Notes under the pieces: generated by a model
Told to the model about the DNA's origin: nothing
Databases searched by the model: none
Seen by the model: only the letters and a program-made list of their open reading frames with translations
Made by a program: the position numbers and the translations under genes
Assembly (NCBI RefSeq): GCF_000143535.2
Contig: NC_037323.1
Location: 1,178,001-1,242,000, forward strand
Length of the DNA stretch: 64,000 nt
Direction of reading: 5' to 3'
Source of the DNA: Botrytis cinerea B05.10
Taxonomy: Eukaryota > Ascomycota > Leotiomycetes > Helotiales > Sclerotiniaceae
In this document: positions 22,901 to 35,273 of the stretch, piece after piece
How positions within the stretch are numbered: the first letter of the stretch is position 1
Layout of the letters: every line of letters begins with the position of its first letter

Positions 22901-24108
22901 CAACGACCGACAGTCATACATGCGACCCCAAGAAATTTCGCACACCCAAAATCGTTCTTGATTAATTTCCAGTTTTTTGATTCTTACCCCGTAAATTCTA
23001 GAGTTTCTTCATTCATTACCCAACACTCCTTGAGCGTTTCAACTCCGAAAACATGGTCTGTATAATGAAACAAAAACCCGAATCAATCATTCCAGTCCTT
23101 CCAATCCTGGAACACTCCACAGCACTACATACTCCACACAACGATAGGAAAGCATCGATCCGACAACTCGAGATGATTAGGTGCCTCGTACCATCCCAAA
23201 TCCAGCCCCCCAAAAATCATTTCCTCAGATATTAACTAATTTCTAAAAATAAGCGCCGTCCACTTTTCGGGAAATCCGGTTAAGTTACACAATCCAATCC
23301 AATACAACACAACATACATGTACCAGAACAATAAACTCGCCCATGCAATTCAGAATATCCATATTTTCCGCACGAATATACCATACACAATCAATACAAA
23401 CACGCATGCGTGCACACAAAGCGCGGTCCAGATGCGCAAACCCGAACCGGGCGGTTCAGTTCTCGAACAGTGCAAGGACAGGACTAATCATTCGAAGTAC
23501 ACCACACTACATTGTAAATAAGCAAGCTGCCCGTCCACTTGGACCAACGCTTCTTTTCTCAAATGTGGACCGGGCGGGCGTCCCCGTTTCTATGGCTTGG
23601 CTTGGCATCAAATATCAAATATCAAATGTCAAATACCAATTCAAGAACATGCACTCCTATCCAGGGGAGCAGGAACCGACACTATATATTGAAATTGAAA
23701 TGCAGTCTGCATCTCCCTATGCATGAAACACGTGCAAGCCGGACATCAATAAGATTGAACACATTTGAAATTCCTCAAATCAGAGAGGCGGAAGGACCAA
23801 AGATGCAGGGTCGGAGATCGGGGACGAGGCCGGGGAACGATGCATTTGCAGAATAGGTGCGGAAAGGGCGGTGCAAATTATTCATATGGGGAAATGCGGG
23901 GCCTCGTGGAAGTAGGGATGCGGGTGGACGCGTCCGGATGGAGTAATGCGTTTCCGGGTTGTAATTTTAGAGGTTGTGAGGCGAGATGCCGAGGGAGGGG
24001 GAGATAAATAGATGAGGATTTGCTAGAGATCTTGGGTTTGAGAAAAGGTGTGTTTGTGAATAGTATTTGAGTTTAAGTGTGTGTTTTTTGTTTAATACTT
24101 TTGGAATC
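19991..24108. other. Gene-poor stretch of about 4.1 kb
   Basis: Many short open frames are present on both strands, but none shows a recognised domain, consistent codon bias or a spliceable model. Simple repeats include a poly-A run at about 20319-20332 and (GAGAT)n at 21363-21385. A plus-strand frame at 21568-21885 (Ser/Pro-rich) and minus-strand frames at 22029-22581 are the longest; I do not call them. The last 100 bases are the promoter of the amidohydrolase gene. Confidence 0.4.
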
Positions 24109-25326
24109 ATGTCGTTCGTTTGTAATTTTGGGAAAGCTGCTTTAGCAACTCTTCTTCTCACTCCTTCCATATCAGCTGCAGACTATACACCTCAAGAAAC
24201 CGTCTTGAATTCTGGCCGTCCAACTTTTTACGATGCCTCCACGTCCATTCCTGGTAAAATCGCCCTCGAAGAACATGTTGGCAATGATCTCCTTAACGGT
24301 CTCTATACTGTTCCTTACTATCCCAACACCAACGAACCTCAATATTCTGATTCCGTCTACATCGCCGATGTAGGTGAGAAGATGCTCGATATTCCTTCGC
24401 GCATTGCCAATATGGATGCTGCGAACATCAGCATTTCCGTTTTAACATTTGGAGGCCCGGGTATCCAGGGGGTTTTCAATGCTACCTATGCGACTTATGC
24501 CGCAGGATATGTGAATGATTATTTGTATAAGAATTATAAGAATAATGCAAATTACACGGGGAGATTTGAGTTTTGGTGTAAGTAACCTACATCTCCCTTC
24601 CTTATACTTGTAACGAGACTAACAAAATCCATAGGTAGCAACGCACTTCAAGAACCCTCCAAGGCCGCCACTGAACTCGAACGATGTGTCAAAGAACTCG
24701 GAGGCGTCGGGTCCTTTGTTGGTGGCTACACTAACAATGGAGGTATCAACGGTACCGCAAACGACATCGTCTATCTCGATGACCCAAGCATGGAGCCTTT
24801 CCTCGAAAAAGTAGTGGAGCTAGACGTCCCCATCTACTTGCATCCACGTATGCCAGCCCCTAGCCAACTTCTCAGCGTCAAAGGCTATGAATTCTTGGGT
24901 TCATCTCCTTGGGGATTTTCCTCCGAGACAGGTGCTCATGCTCTCCGTCTCATGGTTTCAGGAACTCTGGATAAATACCCTACTCTTAAAATTGTACTCG
25001 GACATTGTGGAGAGGGACTTCCATTCTTCCTTCCACGTATTGATCAGCGATTGAGACATTTCAAGAAAGAATTGTTCAACAACACGCTTACGATGGAAGA
25101 GTACTGGCTCCGCAATTTCTATGTTACAACTGCGGGTGTACAAGATGCAGGAACATTGGTGGATACGATTAAGAGAACAGGAGAGGATAGAGTAATGTTT
25201 AGTGTAGACTATCCATTTGAGGATACGGTGGAGATTGCGGGATGGTTTGACCGTTTGGAGATGAACACACTTACCAAGACGAAGTTGGCATACGAGAATG
25301 CGAAAGCGCTCCTTAAGTTAACGTAA
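24109..25326 (+). CDS. Secreted amidohydrolase-2 family protein (resorcylate/dihydroxybenzoate decarboxylase-like)
   Basis: Two exons, 24109-24577 and 24635-25326, with a 57 bp intron (GTAAGT donor, CCATAG acceptor), giving 386 residues. Residues 1-23 are a signal peptide ending SISAAD. The amidohydrolase-2 (PF04909) landmarks are present: KIALEEHVG (E54, H56), YLHPRMP (H226), GHCGEGLPFF (H280) and FSVDYPFE (D348), the set used to hold a zinc or manganese ion in the decarboxylase branch. Relatives decarboxylate hydroxybenzoic acids such as 2,3-dihydroxybenzoate or gamma-resorcylate. The signal peptide is unusual for that branch and suggests action on extracellular phenolics. The ATG at 24109 is chosen because it starts the signal peptide. 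Confidence 0.88.
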
Positions 25327-27783
25327 GAGAATGAGGTTCGGCGTGTTGTTGTACATACATTGATATTCATGTTGTATTTTTTGAATTGAGAAAGGTTGGT
25401 GAAGGCGAGTGAGTAGTTGGATGTTTGGTGCGCGGGATATTGCGAGGTGGTCTGAATGTTTCCGACGAGGAATTTTCATTCTGTATATGGAAGTTTTAAA
25501 TAGGATCTGACGATAATCGACACTATTGATAGCATTCGAGCCATAATGGAATGGAAAGATATGACTGCTCATAAAAGTCCTATTATTGAATAGGTGTTAT
25601 GTCGGTGCAGAAAAACGACCACGCATTTTCAACAAGCATCATGTAGACGACATAATCAAGCATACTCACTCGCCTTGCATCTGGACTCTCTTCCACTGAT
25701 CTCCCACAAGCAACATGGAATGAATGATATTAGCTGAAAACCTCCCATTGAGGTCGATACTATCACATTTCTCGTTTTGATGGGTCCTCAGTCTTGGCAT
25801 ACATTGATCTAAGCCTTGCGGGTCATGATTTATTATTATGGGTTTTGATGGGTTTGAGGATCCGGTCGTATGGAGACAGGACTCTTTGGAATCATGTGGA
25901 GTGAGTCAACCAGTGCCTGTTGTTAGCACTATCCCACTCGTTCGAGAAGCCTTCGTTGTTCCTTCCTGGTGCTCCAAGGGATACTTAGCATCACGAGTAG
26001 TAGTACACTGTAGATTTAATATAGTCCTCACCTCTGGTGATATCGAAAAGCTCCAACTCGTTTTGCTGTGGGTTTGAGTCGCCATAATATGAATAAGATT
26101 CGGGGACGATATCGGGCTGACATGGTTCAACAGCATCCGTGAAATGCATGATATCAATGACGTTTGGCGTTGGGGAGAATGGGGCTTTTTTCTTCCACGA
26201 TTTCTTTTTTGTGATGTTGCCAATTCATGAGGTGTGAGTTTAGATCGTCTTAGATAACCTATACTATCTATCACATGACTTGGAATGAATCGAGTAGGGT
26301 CTTTTGCGCACTTGGTACTAAACACACACTAAATAACCGTAAAACACGCGTACAAGCATATCACCAATATGAAGAAAGAGTTGAATATATTCGATGTCTC
26401 TTTTCTGGCATCGAAGACTCACAGACTCACAGACTCATGGATGAACTCTCCCAAACCATCAACTCACATCACATGATCCTCGCAATCGACCCATCCTAAG
26501 AATAAGAATAAGAATATTCTGTAGGGACCACGGCACTACACGACCCCCTGAATTTGCTACGTCATATATCATCTATCGTGTTGTACTCTGCGCATTACTG
26601 ATAAGGGGTCGCACAGCCTTACAGGGGGGCGCGCAAGTTTTTATTATTGTTCATTAGGTGACGCTGGGCACACTTGGTAGGACGGGTGGACCAGGACGTA
26701 CCTGGTCACAAATGAATGAATGAATAGATGAAGGTCTTTTTGTTTGAGGGGCCAAATATTGTATTAGAGTAGAGAAGAAGTACAAAAAACGTGATCGATA
26801 CATTGTGAGTATTGTGCACACCTGCCCATTCGACAATTGATGTTCATAGTATAATAAGGTTAGACATGAAGTGTAAACATGCGCACGCTGCCAAGTCCTT
26901 ACTTAGTAAATTAGTGCGTCGTCTGTTGTTTAGTTTTTTTCCCCAGTATCGGCTAAATTAGTTGACGTTGACGTGGACGTGGACGTTGACGTTGACATCC
27001 CTAGTAGGTATTGGGGGGCTTGGCCATCACATGATGACATAAAGGTTCGGACGAGATGCAACTTCACTTCACTTCACTTCACACTTCACTTCACTTCACA
27101 CTTCACACTTCACTTCACTCGGAACAGACTCCAGAAGAATAGATCGATCACGTTATCACACTTCACTCTATTTATTAATGCCATACCAACATTCACATCA
27201 GTCTTCACTCCCATGACTTTATTAATGCCCAGTCTTTTCACAACATGGATGCCGGCACCAAGACCAAAGCTATGACGATGCACCACCCACAGAACCCCAG
27301 TCAATCTGGTGCTTGTCGACCAACCCATGCAATTGCTTGATTTCCTTGTTTGTCAACCTTTTTTTTTCTTTCTCTTTGCAACAGGTCTGAAATCAAGAAT
27401 CGAGATATGCGACCAACGCACCACTTTCATATGTCACTTTCTCTTGGGGGAGGAGGAGGAGGAGGAGGAGGAGCTTGGTTGTTGCAAGAATATCATTATG
27501 TGAAAAGCTTAAAAGACCCCTTCTTTTCCCCTTCTTTTCCCCTTTTTTTCTGATAGACTACATACCATTACAGATCGAGTAAGTTACTATCTACACCGTA
27601 TCTATCAAGACTTGAATAGAGTCAAAGTTAGTAAGACTTTGGACTTTGTTTTCCTTCTTCTCTTCCTAAATACTTTTACTCTCTACATCTACATCTACAT
27701 CTACATCTACATCTACATCTTCCAATCAACACCACAACTTCTTACTTCTCAACCCTCAACAACCCTCCCAACCAACCTTCAAA
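25327..27783. other. Intergenic, with simple repeats and promoter of the SUR7-like gene
   Basis: No convincing gene. A minus-strand frame at 25906-26325 was considered and not called. Tandem patches: GACGTT/GACGTG units (about 26964-26997), CTTCA units (about 27062-27118), GGA units (about 27447-27471) and CTACAT units (27685-27720). The CT-rich sequence just before 27784 is typical of a fungal promoter and leader. Confidence 0.4.
27684..27721 (+). repeat. (CTACAT)n in the leader of the SUR7-like gene
   Basis: About six hexamer units end 62 bp before the start codon and are probably transcribed. Confidence 0.8.
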
Positions 27784-28637
27784 ATGGCCACCGGCTTCCT
27801 CCATCACATCGGCACATTCCTCCTCTTCGCATCTTCCATCCTCCTGCTCATCACCACCATTTCCGCTCCCGTCATCAACGATATCGGAATCTTGAAAGTC
27901 AAATTGACAAATGGAACCGATTCCCACAATTCCGTCGTTTCGTTTGGCACTTTTGGATATTGTGTTTTGGATGTTGATTCGTAAGTTTCTTTTTTCTGTT
28001 CTTCCCTTTCCCTTCGTTTCATCTCATTTCATCGCATCTCATCCCACCCACCTCAACCAAAAACACAAGAACTCAACCCCAGAAAAAACATCACACTAAC
28101 CCATCTCCCCCAAATAGAAATGGAAACGACTACTGCACCAAAAAACACATCGGCTACAACCCCGCTGCCATCATGTCCCAAATCGAATCTACCGATTTCA
28201 GCACCGCCAGCGAAGACACCACCAAAGCCCTCACGCGCGTTATGATTCTCCACCCCATCGCATGCGGAGTTATGTTTATTGCATTTCTCCTCGCGCTCGG
28301 CGCCGGACTCATTGGTTCGTTCCTCGCCGCCCTCGTATCTGGCGTTTCATTCATCATTGCCGTGGTAGCCATGGCGTGCGATTTTGCCCTGTTTGGAATT
28401 ATCAAAAACCATGTTAATGGAGATGGAAGCGGAAGTCACGCCTATTTCAGCGTGGGCATTTGGTGTATCTTGGCGGCTACGATTGCGGGATTTTTGGGCG
28501 CCGTGGTCGTCTTCGTTACGTGCTTGAGTAAGAGAATGCACAAGAAGAAGACGAGGAGTGCGGTTGCCGAGAAGGGTTACGTGGGGGGTGTGAGACCGGC
28601 CAAGAGACACTTTTGGCAGAGACGTAGTAGATACTAG
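27784..28637 (+). CDS. SUR7/PalI family four-pass membrane protein (238 aa)
   Basis: Two exons, 27784-27980 and 28118-28637, with a 137 bp intron (GTAAGT donor, AATAG acceptor) that joins DVDS-NGNDYC in frame. The protein has the SUR7/PalI layout: a first membrane helix (TFLLFASSILLLITTISAP), an extracellular loop with two cysteines (FGTFGYCVLD and NDYCTKKHIGY), then three more helices (ILHPIACGVMFIAFLLALGA, GSFLAALVSGVSFIIAVVAM, IWCILAATIAGFLGAVVVF) and a basic cytoplasmic tail. Members work at eisosomes or in ambient-pH sensing (PalI/Rim9). It lacks the long tail of true PalI, so which role applies is unclear. Confidence 0.85.
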
Positions 28638-29384
28638 ATGGAAAGCCGGGTTCTGATATAATGAGGAAGGTCGAGAATGGGAGAATTTGGGGTTTGGAAA
28701 AAATATTGATGAGCTAGATGAAAATGAATCTAGTCATGGAAGGAGAGGAGACGAAAGAAGAGGAGACGAGAACTTACATAATGATACGACCGCTACGACA
28801 TTTCATTTCCTTTATACCATCTGTACCTTTCCAGCGAGATACCATACTACTTACTACACATTGGCGCTTTGGTGTACACTAGTTCACATACCTCTTTTCA
28901 TAGCAGCGACATCGATCGCAGTAATAATAAATAAGTCTCATAAATGAAACTTCAATCTTACATGTGTCTGATGCCTTTCTTGCTCTGATTCCTCATCAAT
29001 CTGATGATCCCCTGATATTTAATCCCCGATTAAACAAATTCTCATCTATCCTTATCCTTATCCTTACCCTTAATCCTTACTCCATATATATATACATACC
29101 CCAACCTTCAAACCCCCCTCTCCCTCTCCCTCTCCCTCTCCTTCTCAATAAACTACCCCTCTATCCCCATGAACGATCTTGTATCACGGAAGATCATCCA
29201 TCCATCCATCCACACACCCTCGATAGATAAAGCCCTCACGCCTCTTCCCTCCCTCTTTTGAATCCGAATCTGAATCTGAATCTGGATCTGAATTCAAAGT
29301 AGTACACAAAGTAAGATCTCAAGGTTACTATATATAAAATAAAAACACACAAAGAAAAAGTAAAAGTAAATGGCGAATCTATAT

Positions 29385-29445
29385 CTACCTATATATCTAC
29401 CTATATATCTACCTATATATCTACCTATATATCTACCTATATATA
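29385..29445. repeat. 12-bp CTACCTATATAT array
   Basis: Five nearly exact units. Confidence 0.85.
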
Positions 29446-29671
29446 TATCTATATATTTACATGAATTATCTAATTTCCCCATCGATGATTCGATATGACA
29501 TTTAGATGTGCATTAATATTCTATTCCTTCCCACCAGCCGAGATGGAGATGGAGATGGAGATTGCAACTGGATGAGTCGACTGGCTGGATTGTTGATATA
29601 ATGTAATATAATATAGTATTGTATAGTATAGTATTGTATATGAATCTTATATTATATCATATTGACATTAA

Positions 29672-29715
29672 AATTCTAATTCTAATTCTAATTCTAATTC
29701 TAATTCTAATTCTTA
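29672..29715. repeat. (CTAATT)n array
   Basis: About seven hexamer units. Confidence 0.85.
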
Positions 29716-30207
29716 TTATGTTCAATCTCCATCTCCATCTTAAAGAATCCCTCATATACAGAAACTCCCGAGATGAGATGAAACACGACAGAGTCTTACA
29801 GAGAACCTACAGATGTTGATATTGATATTAATATCAATACCAATCTAGAATTATCTCGGGATGTCGACGCGAGGACGTGATCTTTTGTCCAGATAATGAC
29901 CTACGAGGGAGACTCTGACGGAAATATAAGATAGCATATCTATGTATGTATGTATGTATGTATGAATCTCACTTCATTTATAAATCAACAACTAGATCAA
30001 AAAAAAAAAAAAAAAAGACTACCCCCCGATGATATCTGTTCATGTGCTCATAGTGCGGGTAGATGAAAGCAGCAGAGTGAAGTGGGTATATCGATATATT
30101 TTGCATTTGTATTGATGCTGATATTTATATTTATATTGATACATATATTTGTACATGAAGAATAGAGAGAGAAAATATACATGGGATAAGGTATAGAATT
30201 AAGTAAT

Positions 30208-33200
30208 TCAACTACGACCGCAGTATAGTTCTGCGGGGATGATCTTGCCGGGTTCTGTGGGGGCGAGAGGGAAGGTTAGGATGTTTGGATTGGAGGGGGA
30301 GATATAGATGTAGATGGAGAGAAGAGGGGATGGGGATAGAGGGGTGAGAGTACTAACCATCAGCAGAAAACCCAGCATGTCTAAATCTTTCGCCCATTCC
30401 CACTTTCACACGCAGAAGAATTAGTCCAAAGTCCACATCGAGAGCGAAATCACAAATAGAAGAAGAAAAAACTCACAATCCCCCCACTGAATTCCGCCCC
30501 TCCCGAAATCTTCAAGCTCGCTCGTGCTCGCACAACAAGCCCTGATACTTCCATACATCTGCGGAATGAATCCCTCTCTCCTATACGTAAAAGCCCACCA
30601 GCAAATCGCCGTCTGGCCAATCATCAGCACCGTACTCAGGAAGATCGGATACGCGGCATAGGTGACATAATACACCGAATGTTCGACGCCGTATGCCGGA
30701 TCCGTGTAGATGGATTCGAAAGTTGCGATGGATTCGCCGAGCAGCCAGTGCATGGCTGCGGCGAAGATCATGAGCGGGAGGAGGATTTTGGAGGGGAGCT
30801 GCAAGAAGTAGGATTGCTCAAAGGGGGTCCCGGATACGATTGTCGCTCTGGGTCTTTTGCGCTCGCTTTCGAAGGTGCCCCATTCGTGTTCCATGGAAAT
30901 CAAGGTGATGTTGTAAATGAGCAATAGGTAAAGCAAGCTGAAAAGAAACTGTGCGCCGTTGGAAATAGCAAAGGCGATTAATTCACTGCTGATTTTGTCA
31001 GAGGGGAGCGATGCAAGAGTGACGCTGGAGGAGAAGCCTCCCCAGGTTCCGAAGCTTTGTTTGAGAGTTTGCGAGAGTGAAATATCGCACTCGCTGTAGG
31101 CCGAGGGGTTGTAATCGGGGTTGTGACAGTAGTGGTTGTAATCTGTAGTCTTGCTGACCATTAGAGTAATGAGCATGATGGAGACGCCAAGCATTGCGAA
31201 GGAGCAAAACATGAGGATTATCATCTGAGTTATTGCCGTGGAACCGAGATTGGAAAGGAGTGAACGTTTGTATTTTATCGCGATGCTTGGATGCGGTAAA
31301 TCTAGATGTGTTAGTGATAGATCCATACCGACGAGATTGTTAGAATTCACCAGCAGCTTTGTCGGTCTCATTGAACTTCTTGCATTTCTGTAGGAAGATG
31401 AGAGATTAGTAGGATTTAGAAGGCTGTGGCAAGATTACATTACCTGACAGTGACCTATATCATCACCAGTCGTCGAAGGCACCGGATCTTTACAATGTTT
31501 ATGGCATTGGTGTACCACTTTATGTCGATAGCCATCCCCAGAGTTGAGTAAACACTCGTTATGAATTTTCAAATCCGGATTGATGACAGATGCAACTATC
31601 ACATCTCCATATGTCAAGCAATGATTCTTTACCCTGTGTCTTGCTCGATAATTCAGTCCGATCATATACATGGCTTTAATGAGGAGACATCCGAACAGTG
31701 CTAACAATCGTCAGAATAATGATTCAGGGAATTTAGGACAGAGGGGATACATGCTGAAACAAGCTTGCATCCGAACATTCAATCGACATTTCTTTGGTAG
31801 CTGGTCTTCGAGTTCACAATAAACACCTCGTCGCAAGGCACAGTCCCCCTTGGAATACTGGCCCGACCAAGCATACGAGCCGGTGTAATTGACCTCTGCT
31901 AGGGCTTCATCAACAGTCCCTGTTCCTTTATACGCCGTACAATTCTGATTATAGGTAACCAAAACGGTTTCGAAAGATGCTACAAGGTCGTTTGTCAGCG
32001 TCATGCATGAGTCTCAGCAGAATTGAAAGTACTCACTTGATTGCCCGAGGGTCGCAGTATTGTATTGATCACTCAATTGAGACATGTTGTTAGGCAAAAC
32101 ATACAACCCGGCTCTAAAAGCAGTCCACTATTTGTGATTTTTTCGTTAGTTTGGCAACCGAGAATCCGGGAAAGCTTAGCTGTAGATTTAGTTCCGGGAG
32201 TTTAACAGTTGGAATCAACAGACTGGGTGTCAAATTACAATTTCCGAAGAAAAGGAAAGATAAAGCTAGCCCATGTATCACTGATTTGAACATTATGATT
32301 GGCTCCTTAGATGAGAGACTTCCCTTGGTAGGGTAGGTCGCAATCCAGACTGCCAAAATCCCTGGGTTCTGAAAGCCTAATACTCACCAATAAGCTCCAA
32401 AAAAGAAGTTTGACTTACGCATGCAGAATCATACGATGCCATATAGTAAGAATTTTCGTAGTAGTACGATTGATAAGAATTCAGAGAGAAGGTTTCATTG
32501 TACAAATACGTAACATTGGTTGGCATCTCAACGTAAAACGAAGGTCCAATGACCGAATTTGCGAGGAAATGAATTGGCTGTAAAACAATCAATAAAACTA
32601 CCCCTTCAACAAGGACTCGCTTGAAACATACAATTGAAGTGCAAATAAGTAATAACCATGAACCCCATGCCTTTAATTTTCCCGATTTTTTGACATTGAT
32701 ATTCCAGGGTGAGTTTGTACCGCATTTTGCATCACCATTTTTCGAGAGAATGAATGGAATCTCCTCAACCAGAGGAGCAGTTACTAACTGCTGATAGGTA
32801 TTTGAACAGCCCAAAATCATCGTCGCTGCAATATTGATGAAAAGATGAACAGCCTGTACAAATGAACAATTAGCAGGCTTCCCAAGCCCTTGTATATCAA
32901 AACACTACTCACAATATTCCTACTCTCCATGCTATGACAGCTTTCCCCATCCTTTCCACCCACACTCGTGCTCTGTTTATTCAGCCGAGAATTAAAAGCG
33001 GGCAAGTACGCAACCATTATGATAAACATGATAATAGTACACAGAAACGTAAACCCCGCCATTGATCTTAAACTTCGATCCACCAACATTTGTTTTTTCC
33101 ACCACCCATCTTTTCCCTGTGCAAAATGACCATCAAATGAAGATTGAAGACGTGGTTTGGTAAAAGCTGTCGATTTACTCCATATTTTCTTCATATTCGA

Positions 33201-33716
33201 AGTCACGCCAGAACCCTTTCGCAGTCGTGCTTCCCCTGGAGATGGATCATCGCTAAGACTTTCTCGGCCTACATCTTCCAAGGCTTGATAATCGTGTGCG
33301 GAGGGAAAAGATGGACTGAAACTAGAGGCATAACTACCTCTGCCATCCAGTAAACGCCGAGATGATATCACATCATCGAAAGGTGTAAAGGGAGTCGCAG
33401 GTTCGAGGACTGGTTCTGGTAGGTCTGGTCTTTCGGATAGATCTGCTGATGGCGATATGTATTCTGTACTGTTTTGCGGAGAATGATATCTGGGTGGTGA
33501 TTCATTAACACTCGGGCTGTGGAAACACCAATTCAAAGGTTAGCAAACAAATATTCAAACCAATGTTCATCCGATAACAATATTTTCCCCTCAATCAATG
33601 CGCCAAAAGCTAAAGTTAAGAAGAAATTTAAGCTTCTCTTACCCGTACTCTAGCATAGTTATATCCCTATGATCCTGATCCCAATCGTCAAACAATCTCG
33701 AAAACCTCGCCGCCAT
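30208..33716 (-). CDS. DUF6536-family multi-pass membrane protein (about 859 aa, 11 exons)
   Basis: Exons: 33643-33716, 32913-33516, 32632-32853, 32419-32577, 32037-32127, 31761-31979, 31444-31700, 31351-31387, 30477-31301, 30358-30402 and 30208-30254; the sum is a multiple of three. A disordered N-terminal region (Ser/Pro-rich) precedes the first membrane helix (FLCTIIMFIIMVAYLPAF). Family landmarks follow: AVHLFINIAATMILGCSN, LLICTSI-PIHFLANSVIG, a cysteine-containing extracellular part, LFGCLLIKAMYM, NGAQFLFSLLYLLLIYNITL, FEQSYFLQLP, MHWLLGESI, ICWWAFTYRREGFIPQMYGS and the conserved end GMGERFRHAGFSA then GKIIPAELYCG. The last short exons were recovered from that conserved ending. The donor of exon 6 (GTTTCA at 31760) is weak and was chosen because it alone keeps frame. 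Intron 4 (32128-32418) is long for this gene. Function of the family is unknown. Confidence 0.82.
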
Positions 33717-35273
33717 TTCGAGAGATGTGTAGTTCTAGAGCTACCAACTCGCATCCAAACTTCAATCACACTTCTAGATCTTTATCAGCATCAGCAGTTT
33801 CAAAGCCGCAATGTAACTTTACAAATGCGATAAGGCTGAAGGCCGAGAGCAGTACACTCCATGATGAAACAGGCCTCTTAATTTCGCAAACTAAAAAAAA
33901 CTTCCTAGCCAAATAAAAAAAGAGTACGTGGTAGCTGAACAAGAAAACGATTGAATCCTTCCACCTCTCTTTCTTCTCACTCTCAATTTTTTCCCGCACG
34001 AAATTCCACTCTTGCTAGTGACAAATGGACCTAGAGGCCCATCTCCGTACTATTGTTGGAAGTTTGCATCTGCAGATACCATGCTAAGGGCCCAAAACAC
34101 GTTATAGCGAGGGTGCTATGCGGCGTAGCTCCACATCGAAACTAGGACCCCTGTCAGATATCCCCGATGATTGGATCGACATTTTCGATCCATTGGTTCA
34201 ATTGGGAAATTGAGTGACAGTGAGGCATATCGCAGCTGCCAGTTGTGTATCTAAAAGAAAACAATATGATAGCTCTCTTACGAGGTACAAAGTACAGTTC
34301 TCGCACCCTCAGTAACTATTTGTTGGCATGCTATTACTTGTCATCGTTCTTCTCGCTAGCTATGTTCGAGATACTCCCCTCTGAAAGGCACCAAGAAGAT
34401 CGCATATGAATCACCTACTGTGCAGTGCGCAGTTCTCAATTGATGGTTCGATACAAATTCCACAAGCTGGAGATTTGGCAGCTCAAGCGTGCTGGTCTGC
34501 TCGCCATCTACATAGCTTGTAGTTACGGGCTACATCAAGGAACACCCCCTACGGAGTATATATCACCTTGCATATTCTTTAAGCTTATCTACCAATACCA
34601 CTCCTCTGTCATCAGTACCCCTGTTGAAACCCCAGCAACCCTACGTAAAATCGTTCTTGTGAGTTACGAATTGGATGGAGATCGTTCTAGGCAGACGAGT
34701 ACAACAGGCTCAAGGGTCTTTCCAGCAGTCTACAGCGAAGTGTACTGGTGTCGTCATGGTGTTCTAAGTTTAAAATTATTCGAAAATAGGGACTTTACCA
34801 AGATTTTTGTGTCTGTATTGCTGCCAAGATGTAGTGGAAATATTGCTGGTTGGGGTGGCTTGGGGGCTTTATCGCCTGGCTTCAGCTCGATGTTGTACTT
34901 CGTAAGGGCCTAGTATTTTGTACGCTCCAAACGGGATTTATCTCACGTAGTAAACTTTCCTTAGCTGGCGAGGAAACGATTGTTGAAATCTGCATTTCAA
35001 GTGATACTTAAAATATAACACCAGTATTTTACAAACGCATAGAAAAATAAAATGGGTTACGGAAATGCACCCTGGAATCCTTCCACCCATATTTAGATCT
35101 ATAAGCGTACCTCAATTGAGATGAGCATATTCAGCGACAGGTATCACGCACTTGAGAAAAAGTATCTATGGCCTATTGGCCGATCGACCAATTATCCATG
35201 TGATATGAAATATTGACCTACTCTGTAACCCACACAGGAAACGTGACCTATTACTCTTGCATTTCTTTCCTTC
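33717..35273. other. Intergenic, no gene seen
   Basis: Promoter of the DUF6536 gene on the left and 3' UTR of the Zn2Cys6 gene on the right. A 162-codon plus-strand frame at 34425-34913 has no domain or coding bias. Confidence 0.4.

Larger units (their letters stand above)
28638..30207. other. Intergenic between convergent genes, rich in simple repeats
   Basis: No gene seen. Arrays include CTCCCT-like units (about 29120-29145), a 12-bp CTACCTATATAT array (29385-29445), CTAATT units (29672-29715), TATG units (about 29941-29963) and a poly-A run (30000-30016). The 3' UTRs of both neighbours lie here. Confidence 0.5.

Noticed and set aside
25906..26325. 139-codon minus-strand frame with an internal ATG at about 26083
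   Set aside because: No domain; the frame's first codon is not ATG and a spliced continuation could not be built.
34425..34913. 162-codon plus-strand open frame
   Set aside because: No domain, no signal peptide, composition not coding-like; it lies in an intergenic interval with no splice partner.
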